In this document: positions 1 to 4,396 of the stretch, in pieces
Layout: the number at the start of each line of letters is the position of its first letter
Numbering within the stretch: position 1 is the first letter of the stretch
DNA from: Gammaproteobacteria bacterium
Lineage (GTDB): Bacteria > Pseudomonadota > Gammaproteobacteria > UBA6429 > Thiohalophilaceae
Assembly (NCBI GenBank): GCA_030593785.1
Contig: JAUVGM010000132.1
Coordinates: forward strand, 1-6,651
Length of the DNA: 6,651 bases
Reading direction: 5' to 3'
Position numbers and translations under genes: made by a program
Notes under the pieces: generated by a model
Seen by the model: only the letters and a program-made list of their open reading frames with translations
The model's database searches: none
Told to the model about the DNA's origin: nothing

Positions 1-537
1 ATGCGAAGTTCTAAAACCATCAAAGAAATGTACAATAGGTATTCGGGATTCCAGTGTTGCAGCCTGTGCAATTAAGGCAAAATCCATAGCTTCTTGTGGT
101 GAGTTTGAAGCGAGTAAAGCAAAGCCTGTTGATCGTACCGCCATCACATCACTGTGATCACCAAAAATAGAAAGAGCCTGTGCTGCAACAGAACGCGCGG
201 CCACATGAAAAACAGCAGGGGTTAATTCACCTGCAATTTTAAACATATTCGGGATCATTAATAATAACCCCTGTGATGCGGTGAAGGTCGTTGTTAATGA
301 GCCGGTTTGCAAAGCGCCATGAATAACTCCTGCCGCACCGGCTTCACTTTGCATTTCAATAATATCGGGAACAGTGCCCCAAAGGTTAAGCTGTTGTCGT
401 GATGACCATTCGTCTGCCCACTCCCCCATGGGTGAAGCCGGAGTGATTGGATAAATGGCAATAACTTCATTAGTTAAATGAGCAACAGTAGCCGCAGCCT
501 GATTACCATCAATGGTGACTGTTTTGTCTTGAGACAT
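1..537 (-). CDS. nifJ: Pyruvate:ferredoxin/flavodoxin oxidoreductase, N-terminal part (cut by window edge)
   Basis: The first 179 residues of a single-chain PFOR, which oxidises pyruvate with CoA to acetyl-CoA and CO2 and passes electrons to ferredoxin or flavodoxin in the cytoplasm. The rest of the roughly 1,200-residue protein lies left of the window. The visible part is the pyrimidine-binding domain I: TNEVIAIYPITPASPMGEW (residues 22-40), EMQSEAGAAG (61-70), TFTASQGLLLM (84-94), HVAARSVAAQALSIFGDHSD (111-130) and HFFDGFRTSH (170-179). From memory, T32, E65 and R115 align with the thiamine-pyrophosphate-site residues Thr31, Glu64 and Arg114 of Desulfovibrio africanus PFOR. The ATG at 537 starts the protein where the family usually starts. 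No clear Shine-Dalgarno precedes it, but the upstream gene stops only 14 bases away, so translational coupling is likely. The enzyme is oxygen-sensitive in most species, which hints at low-oxygen metabolism. A 2-oxoglutarate-type enzyme is less likely given the motif set. Confidence 0.93.
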   Translation of the reverse strand, partial: MSQDKTVTIDGNQAAATVAHLTNEVIAIYPITPASPMGEWADEWSSRQQLNLWGTVPDIIEMQSEAGAAGVIHGALQTGSLTTTFTASQGLLLMIPNMFKIAGELTPAVFHVAARSVAAQALSIFGDHSDVMAVRSTGFALLASNSPQEAMDFALIAQAATLESRIPIVHFFDGFRTSH

Positions 538-551
538 AGCAATTATTATTT

Positions 552-995
552 TTATTGTGAAAGGAATTGAGATAAATGACTGCGAATATCTTCCTCACTA
601 TGATGTGCAAGATTTTTATCCAGTTCAAAGACTATTTTTTCACTCGTTTCAGAAGATAGATGGGTTCTTAACTCACCCAAAAATGCGGGAGCAGCAATGA
701 TAACTAATTTGTTCAGCTTATTAGCCTTACGAGTTTCATCTAAATAATCAGCAATACGTTTAGCGAACTCGATCATTTCTTCCCTTTTTGGCTCAATTTT
801 TTCCTGATAAGCATGGTCTCCACCACCACCTTTTCCAGAGCCTTTCCCGGGTAAATCACTTACCAGATTTTGCTCATGCACTCGCCCTTCTGGATGCGCC
901 ATAGTCTCAATTTCATTTAATGGCGAATGAGCAGAATCAACGGTAAAAATACGTGCACGGGTACTATCGGCTACAACAATCATCATGTGTTCCAT
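552..995 (-). CDS. Host-attachment family protein (PF10116), probable bacterial release-factor-like (baeRF) protein
   Basis: A 147-residue cytoplasmic protein without signal peptide or membrane segment. It opens with a beta-strand motif MMIVVADSTRARIFTVD (residues 4-20), followed by MAHPEGRVHEQNLVSDLPGK (32-51), a glycine/lysine loop (50-59), a charged helix (65-90) and VIIAAPAFLGELR (98-110). This order fits the family named 'protein required for attachment to host cells'. That name comes from an Agrobacterium phenotype. The fold is thought to be related to archaeo-eukaryotic release factor/pelota domains, so a role in translation or ribosome rescue is as likely as attachment; this is inference. 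The start at 995 is supported by AGGGAG (1003-1008) seven bases upstream; in-frame ATGs at residues 4 and 5 are alternatives without such a site. It ends 14 bases before nifJ and probably shares its transcript. Confidence 0.82.
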   Translation of the reverse strand: MEHMMIVVADSTRARIFTVDSAHSPLNEIETMAHPEGRVHEQNLVSDLPGKGSGKGGGGDHAYQEKIEPKREEMIEFAKRIADYLDETRKANKLNKLVIIAAPAFLGELRTHLSSETSEKIVFELDKNLAHHSEEDIRSHLSQFLSQ

Positions 996-1229
996 ATCTC
1001 ATCTCCCTTTCATATTAATATTATATTAAATACTCAGAATCAATCGAATACCATGACATAAATCAATAAAGTTGCATTGGTATAGAATTATTGAGCTATA
1101 AACATAGCATTATTAAAATATCTTGAATAGATAATTAAAGAAATATCCAGCCCACTGAATGTGGTTATATGATGTCGTTCGTTTAAGCTTAATTCCCCAT
1201 ATCATTTTTCAAAAGAAAGATACTTGATA
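996..1229. other. Intergenic region upstream of the host-attachment/nifJ pair
   Basis: A 234-base AT-rich gap between the TIGR02647 gene and the host-attachment gene, without a convincing ORF. It contains a plausible minus-strand promoter (1020-1047), an imperfect FNR-like sequence (1053-1066) and a short CCAC/GTGG hairpin (1152-1155 with 1161-1164) followed on the minus strand by T-rich sequence, which could be a weak terminator for the TIGR02647 gene. The size of the gap suggests the host-attachment and nifJ genes have their own promoter. Confidence 0.5.
1020..1047 (-). promoter_or_regulatory. Possible sigma-70-type promoter for the host-attachment/nifJ pair
   Basis: On the minus strand, TCGATT (1042-1047) is followed after 16 bases by a perfect TATAAT (1020-1025). 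The expected transcription start is near 1013, about 18 bases upstream of the start codon at 995, which leaves just enough leader for the AGGGAG ribosome site. The -35 element is a weak match (3 of 6), and a TATAAT in such AT-rich sequence can arise by chance. Confidence 0.35.
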
Positions 1230-1466
1230 CTAATCCGTTGTTAATATCATCAATAATGCTTGAGCGTGTTCAGAAGCTTCTAAGCCAAGATCGGTGAGAT
1301 ACCCACCATCATCTTGAGACACTAAGCCTTTTTTATGGAGCCGCTTAGTTGCAGCTATAGCATTTCCCTCAGCGGTTTTATGCACTTTAATACCTTCTTG
1401 ATGGTTTGAAACATCAAATAGCATTAAAACATTTAGCTCATCCATTATTTCTGTTGTATACGACAT
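1230..1466 (-). CDS. TIGR02647-family small protein, function unknown
   Basis: A 78-residue soluble protein that I recognise as the TIGR02647 family, a small family of unknown function found in Gammaproteobacteria. Typical features are the N-terminal acidic/hydrophobic stretch (residues 5-19), HQEGIKVHKTA (22-32), a basic helix KRLHKKGLVS (41-50), then QDDGGYLTDLGLEASEHAQA (51-70) and a C-terminal LLMILT. The pattern of a basic helix followed by a GGYLT turn resembles a winged-helix wing, and some members have been annotated as possible DNA-binding proteins; that remains unproven. The length matches the family. The ATG at 1466 has AAGGGG (1474-1479) seven bases upstream, which supports this start. 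It appears monocistronic, with 234 bases to the next gene. A 25-base dyad (1501-1525) lies just upstream and could be an operator. Confidence 0.88.
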   Translation of the reverse strand: MSYTTEIMDELNVLMLFDVSNHQEGIKVHKTAEGNAIAATKRLHKKGLVSQDDGGYLTDLGLEASEHAQALLMILTTD

Positions 1467-1500
1467 AATAAAACCCCTTAGATTCTATAAATAAAACAGT

Positions 1501-1525
1501 TTGGTAACGTATTTCATGTTATCAA
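1501..1525. promoter_or_regulatory. Dyad-symmetric operator-like site upstream of the TIGR02647 gene
   Basis: TTGGTAAC (1501-1508), nine bases, then GTTATCAA (1518-1525). The two 8-base arms are inverted with a single mismatch. The site ends 34 bases upstream of the start codon at 1466, where a promoter would be expected, so a bound dimeric regulator could control that gene. The regulator is not identified. Confidence 0.4.
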
Positions 1526-1770
1526 CATTATCTATATTAAGCTCCCTATTTTTAAATTCATTAAATATTCAAAATATTTAGTGAAAATTACATAGATGAT
1601 TATTACTGTTATTTTAACTTTAGTTCAATACGTACACTTAATTTACGCCTTATAAAACACCGGTTAAACCATGTAACATTTAGTAACAAAAACAATATAT
1701 TATGAAACTATGTTGATATAAATCTAAATTCAAATTGATGTGTATAAGAACAGTTTTTAGCGATGTATTT

Positions 1771-1788
1771 TTGTGAGATAAATCACAA
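1771..1788. promoter_or_regulatory. CRP-type binding site (perfect palindrome)
   Basis: TTGTGA (1771-1776), GATAAA, TCACAA (1783-1788). This has the exact TGTGA-N6-TCACA core of the CRP/Vfr family, extended by one matching base on each side. It lies in a non-coding region centred at 1779.5, about 142 bases before the plus-strand ORF at 1922 and about 313 bases from the TIGR02647 start. A class I arrangement would place a plus-strand transcription start near 1841; GATACT (1827-1832) is a weak -10 candidate for that. FNR-family proteins prefer TTGAT-N4-ATCAA, so CRP fits better. Confidence 0.6.
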
Positions 1789-1921
1789 TTCTATTTTTGA
1801 AACATCGCGTAATTACATAAAGTGTCGATACTAGTACTGCAAAAAATGCATAGCTACAGAAAATACATTAATACATATTAATATTAGTGAATGTTTATTA
1901 ACTCTCGTTTAATAAAACAAA

Positions 1922-2167
1922 ATGACTTTAAAAAAATATACGATTTCTCTTAATGGTTTACTTGGCCATGAAAGCATAATATTTAAATTAATTTGTTCTG
2001 TTTCAGAGAGAACTAAAGATAGAACAAATTCCTACACTCTAATCACTGATAACAAAAATGCAGAAGACAAAATCAAAAAATCATCTCAAGTTGATCCAAA
2101 TGATCTTAAACGTAGAAAATTACAAACAGGATTTATTGATCAGATTATAAATAGATCTGCAGCATAA
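1922..2167 (+). CDS. Hypothetical 81-residue protein, possibly a remnant
   Basis: The only plus-strand gene candidate. It is hydrophilic and lysine/asparagine-rich, with no signal peptide or membrane segment. The N-terminal part (KKYTISLNGLLGHESIIFKL, residues 4-23, then SERTKDRTNSYTLITD, 28-43) faintly resembles the first strand and helix of receiver-like proteins in which a short strand ending in L-G is followed by an E...F.L...R...Y.L pattern. The conserved aspartate-rich continuation is missing, so this could be a truncated or decayed relative. The ATG at 1922 is the only possible ATG start (an in-frame stop is at 1913-1915), and it has no Shine-Dalgarno; an AT-rich inverted repeat ends 5 bases before it. 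The gene converges with the chemotaxis operon. I do not recognise a function. Confidence 0.4.
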   Translation: MTLKKYTISLNGLLGHESIIFKLICSVSERTKDRTNSYTLITDNKNAEDKIKKSSQVDPNDLKRRKLQTGFIDQIINRSAA

Positions 2168-2208
2168 ATTGGCGTTCAGAGATAATAAGAATGCTTTTGC
2201 TCATTTAA

Positions 2209-2247
2209 AAACTCTCAGATACAACGATAGAATGTATCCGAGAGTTT
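2209..2247 (-). terminator. Rho-independent terminator of the chemotaxis operon
   Basis: Arms at 2209-2222 (AAACTCTCAGATAC) and 2234-2247 (GTATCCGAGAGTTT) form a 14-pair stem around an 11-base loop. Read as minus-strand RNA, the one non-Watson-Crick position becomes a G-U pair, and the stem runs directly into five T residues (2207-2211 on the complement, partly within the stem). It lies 76 bases downstream of the DUF2802 stop. On the plus strand the same position is an A-C mismatch and the trailing T-run is only three, so it would be a poorer terminator for the 81-residue ORF, though it may slow transcription from both sides. Confidence 0.78.
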
Positions 2248-2323
2248 ACCTAAAATCGGTTTAGCGTCGCTCTGGAAACAACAGTATTATCGACGAAACA
2301 GGGTTTAACAAAATTTAATTCTC

Positions 2324-2770
2324 TTAAGATGCTTTATCTAATCGATGCATCATACATACTAGATCAGCTTCAGATTTACTTAATCCGCAAACATTTACAA
2401 TATCTTCAACACTTGCACCTGTTTGAGCCATGCTAATAGCCTGCTCATAAGGTTGGTTAACTGAACTATAGTACTCAACAGGTGCTGTGGTCATGGCAGG
2501 TTGTATTTTAGGTTGTTCTTGTGATGTAACGATAGTTGGACGCTTACGCTGATTACGTTCTATTTCCAGGACACGGCCACCAACACCAACTGCAGCATTG
2601 GCTAATGCTCGCAAATCTCGTTGTAATGATTGCATTGAAAGTGACTGTTGCTGTTGTAGTTTTCTCTGGCGTCGGAATGAAGATAAGCTCATGATAAGTA
2701 CAACGACAACCGACGACATTAACCATTCATTGGTCGTTAAAATATTGAAATATTGAGTGAGTTGTTCCAT
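2324..2770 (-). CDS. Membrane-anchored DUF2802 protein, last gene of the chemotaxis operon
   Basis: A 148-residue protein with one N-terminal membrane segment (about residues 16-31), then an arginine/glutamine-rich juxtamembrane stretch (33-42). A predicted helix containing SLQRDLRALANAAVGVGGRV (48-67) follows, then a low-complexity linker (75-105), and a compact C-terminal end with PYEQAISMAQTGASVEDIV (107-125) and CGLSKSEADLVCMMHRL (128-144). Both blocks are the hallmarks of DUF2802 (PF10975). The C-terminal part looks like a small helix-turn-helix-like three-helix fold, as in other 'CGLS..EA.L' repeats, but it faces the cytoplasm from a membrane anchor. The family is typically found directly after cheW in flagellar clusters; its role is unknown. 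The ribosome site is weak (GAGAAAG, 48 bases after the preceding small gene). The terminator at 2209-2247 follows. Confidence 0.88.
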   Translation of the reverse strand: MEQLTQYFNILTTNEWLMSSVVVVLIMSLSSFRRQRKLQQQQSLSMQSLQRDLRALANAAVGVGGRVLEIERNQRKRPTIVTSQEQPKIQPAMTTAPVEYYSSVNQPYEQAISMAQTGASVEDIVNVCGLSKSEADLVCMMHRLDKAS

Positions 2771-2818
2771 TGTCTTTCTCGCTATATTTAGTATTTACTT
2801 TTTATAGATGACGTTCCT

Positions 2819-2998
2819 TTAAGCATACTCATCTATATTTTTTCCAGGTCCATCTTCTTTAACTTCATTCTTATTTTTTTGTTTATTACGCTTTTGATGC
2901 TTGGATGAGTTGTCTTTGAGGCCAGACTTATTAACTGGCCGACTTGGTGGTGCAGGCCACAGATTAGTTATTTTATCGGATGTACCTATATCAACCAT
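2819..2998 (-). CDS. Small basic 59-residue protein between cheW and the DUF2802 gene
   Basis: A complete small ORF from ATG (2996-2998) to TAA (2819-2821) on the operon strand. Order: a short N-terminal segment, a proline-rich patch (LWPAPPSRPV, residues 13-22), a lysine/asparagine/glutamine-rich basic core (24-47), a G-P-G turn (50-52) and the tail KNIDEYA. I count 12 K/R against 8 D/E. It is predicted to be disordered and has no membrane segment. AGGA (3003-3006) sits four bases before the ATG, a better ribosome site than the next gene has. It fills an otherwise unexplained 260-base gap: 32 bases after the cheW stop and 48 before the DUF2802 start. From memory, small proteins with a proline/basic body and an IDEYA-like C-terminus occur at this place in other gammaproteobacterial flagellar clusters, but I cannot verify this here. 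Function unknown. Confidence 0.7.
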   Translation of the reverse strand: MVDIGTSDKITNLWPAPPSRPVNKSGLKDNSSKHQKRNKQKNKNEVKEDGPGKNIDEYA

Positions 2999-3002
2999 TT
3001 CA

Positions 3003-3006
3003 TCCT
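3003..3006 (-). promoter_or_regulatory. Ribosome binding site of the 59-residue small gene
   Basis: Read on the minus strand, TAGGATGAA directly precedes the ATG at 2998. AGGA is four bases from the start codon. The overlapping ATG at 3001-3003 is in another frame and meets a stop after five codons, so it cannot be the start of a gene. This site fixes the start and supports translation. Confidence 0.55.
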
Positions 3007-3030
3007 ATAACGGCTTAGCTATTGCTTCAG

Positions 3031-3507
3031 CTACAAAGAAGCAACCTCCTGCCATTCCTCATCAGAAAGTAATTTATTCACATCTACCAATATTAATAAT
3101 TCGTCATCTCTGCTCGATACACCTTGAATGTATTTTGAGCTTTCATCATTACCGACATTTGGCGCAGTCTCAATTTCTGAAACTTTTAAATCAACAACTT
3201 CAGCGACACTATCAACGAGAATGCCGACAACATTATTATTAGCTTCAACAATAACGATTCTGGTTTCATCATCATTTTCGACATCCTGCAAACCAAAACG
3301 TCTGCGCGTATCAATAACAGTAACAACATTTCCACGTAAATTAATAATACCCAACACATAATGTGGTGCACCAGGCACAGGAGCAATTTCAGTCATACGT
3401 AATACTTCTTGTACCTGCATTACTTTGATGCCGTATTTTTCACTCTCAAGACGAAATGTTACCCATTGGATAATTGAATCATCATTGTCATCTACCACAT
3501 CATTCAT
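3031..3507 (-). CDS. cheW: Chemotaxis coupling protein CheW
   Basis: A 158-residue single CheW domain that links chemoreceptors to the kinase CheA in the polar signalling array. Recognisable parts are the first strand QWVTFRLESEKYGIKVMQVQ (residues 14-33), EVLRMTEIAPVPGAPHYVLG (34-53), the conserved core GIINLRGNVVTVIDTRRRFG (53-72) and VGILVDSVAEVVDLKVSEIE (94-113), ending in an ILVDVNKLL strand (139-147). R58 of the NLRG turn corresponds to the conserved arginine needed for receptor/CheA coupling in E. coli CheW. The length fits the family. The ATG at 3507 has a strong AGGAGAG (3514-3520) six bases upstream. A 144-base gap separates it from parP, unusual within this compact operon, and contains a possible sigma-54 promoter. 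It therefore may be made in excess over the upstream genes; this is inference. Confidence 0.96.
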   Translation of the reverse strand: MNDVVDDNDDSIIQWVTFRLESEKYGIKVMQVQEVLRMTEIAPVPGAPHYVLGIINLRGNVVTVIDTRRRFGLQDVENDDETRIVIVEANNNVVGILVDSVAEVVDLKVSEIETAPNVGNDESSKYIQGVSSRDDELLILVDVNKLLSDEEWQEVASL

Positions 3508-3544
3508 TTATTACTCTCCTGGTTCTATAGGCGGAATGTAATAA

Positions 3545-3558
3545 GCCAGTTTTCTGGC
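3545..3558 (-). other. Short hairpin in the parP-cheW gap
   Basis: GCCAG (3545-3549), TTTT, CTGGC (3554-3558): a perfect 5-pair stem with a 4-base loop, 38 bases upstream of the cheW start. No T-run follows on the minus strand (TTATTAC), so it is not a standard terminator. It could be an mRNA-stabilising or processing element in the cheW leader, or chance. Confidence 0.35.
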
Positions 3559-3583
3559 GCACATCCAACCCTACATACAATAC

Positions 3584-3600
3584 TGCATTTAATATGCCAA
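3584..3600 (-). promoter_or_regulatory. Candidate sigma-54 (-24/-12) promoter for cheW
   Basis: The minus strand reads TTGGCATATTAAATGCA. The GG and GC dinucleotides are exactly 10 bases apart, and TTGGCA and TGCA match the -24 and -12 halves of the RpoN consensus (YTGGCAC, TTGCW); the C after TGGCA and the first T of the -12 box are missing. It sits in a 144-base gap inside the operon, about 77 bases upstream of the cheW start. RpoN drives many flagellar genes in this group, but chemotaxis genes are more often FliA-dependent, so this is only a candidate. Confidence 0.35.
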
Positions 3601-3651
3601 ATGATTAAGATTTTTTTGAAAACTGTAATATGTAAAAAAACAGCTGTAACC

Positions 3652-4395
3652 CTATGATTTCTGGCCTTTTTCTAGCATTTTAGAGAATCCTTCACTGTTT
3701 AATAGTGCACACATATGCTCAATAACAGTCCCAGCCAGCCAACCTCGACTGGTTTTTGACGTTCTCCAGCGTACTTCATTTGGTTCCAGCGTGATTACTT
3801 CACCAATTTTGTCACAGGCAAGCCCCCACTTATAATCATCAATTAAGACAATATGATTAACCCTTTCACGAGGATCATCATCAATTAATTGTTCAAGTTT
3901 GTTCGCGGGTAAAATCATTCTTGCTGTATCAATAACAGCAATCTTGTAATCCAGATGCCGCAATATCCCCATATAAAAGTCAGCATGCCCGGGCATTTCA
4001 GTGACTCCATCGTGCCATTCGATCACACTGCTTAATTCAATAAGGGGAACTGCCAACTTTATACCTGCAACTTCAAATAATAAGACCTGGAAGGGTTCAT
4101 TTGCCCATTCAGGAATAATTGATTCAGTGGTTACTTCTTTTTCAATCGCTTCAGTTACAACCGTAGTTTCGACTGGTATCTCAACTTTATTTTCTACAAC
4201 AACTTCTGTTGGTATATCTACAACCGGTTTTGCTTCAATCTTAATTTCAGTAACCACTTCGACAGCAGGAACTTCAACAACGGGTTTAATTTCAGGTGCT
4301 ATTATCTCTGCTTCAGGCTCACGTAAAAGTGAATCTAAAAACAAAGAGACCGCGAGTTTTTCATCGACTAGAGTATTTGAGTTATTCGAAGCCAT
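3652..4395 (-). CDS. parP: ParP-type CheW-domain protein (polar array adaptor)
   Basis: A 247-residue protein. A conserved-looking N-terminal helix DEKLAVSLFLDSLLREPE (residues 11-28) is followed by a long valine/proline/glutamate-rich linker (about 30-95) and a divergent CheW-like domain (about 100-245: PFQVLLFEVAGIKLAVPLIE, then MGILRHLDYKIAVIDTARMI, then HIVLIDDYKWGLACDKIGEV). In Vibrio, ParP uses its N-terminal part to bind ParC and its CheW-like (AIF) domain to bind CheA and receptors, which keeps arrays at the pole. The same layout and position directly after the ParA-like gene support that role here. The NLRG core of true CheW is replaced by GILRHLDYK, so it is not a simple second CheW. 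The start at 4395 is one base after the parC stop (TAA, one base, ATG) with only a weak ribosome site, pointing to translational coupling. Confidence 0.85.
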   Translation of the reverse strand: MASNNSNTLVDEKLAVSLFLDSLLREPEAEIIAPEIKPVVEVPAVEVVTEIKIEAKPVVDIPTEVVVENKVEIPVETTVVTEAIEKEVTTESIIPEWANEPFQVLLFEVAGIKLAVPLIELSSVIEWHDGVTEMPGHADFYMGILRHLDYKIAVIDTARMILPANKLEQLIDDDPRERVNHIVLIDDYKWGLACDKIGEVITLEPNEVRWRTSKTSRGWLAGTVIEHMCALLNSEGFSKMLEKGQKS

Positions 4396-4396
4396 A

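Larger units (their letters stand above)
1467..1921. other. 455-base gene-free regulatory stretch
   Basis: An AT-rich region between the divergent TIGR02647 gene (minus) and the 81-residue ORF (plus). I see no convincing ORF or structural RNA. It holds a 25-base dyad close to the TIGR02647 gene (1501-1525), a perfect CRP-type palindrome (1771-1788) and an AT-only inverted repeat just before the 81-residue ORF (1894-1916). It is long for an intergenic gap beside such small genes, so an unrecognised small RNA or gene remnant is possible, but nothing in the sequence proves one. Confidence 0.55.

Noticed and set aside
145..158. CRP-like ATCAC/GTGAT sequence within nifJ
   Set aside because: It lies inside conserved coding sequence (GDHSD) and has the wrong half-site spacing for CRP.
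1183..1192. TTAAGCTTAA, a 10-base palindrome
   Set aside because: Short, AT-rich and single; such palindromes occur by chance, and no promoter or gene start is correctly placed to it.
1467..1921. CRISPR array, tRNA or riboswitch in the long intergenic stretch
   Set aside because: No regularly spaced repeats, no cloverleaf and no recognisable aptamer core were seen on either strand.
2287..2294. GTCGATAA on the minus strand, like a FliA (sigma-28) -10 box
   Set aside because: No TAAAGTTT-like box at 11 bases; TAAATTTT lies 15 bases away, and the promoter would read straight into the terminator.
2265..2295. CGTCG/CGACG inverted repeat after the DUF2802 gene
   Set aside because: Only five pairs with a 21-base loop; weak beside the clear terminator at 2209-2247.
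2901..3242. Plus-strand ORF of 113 codons antisense to cheW and the small gene
   Set aside because: It overlaps two better-supported minus-strand genes, shows no family motif and has no ribosome site; a shadow frame.
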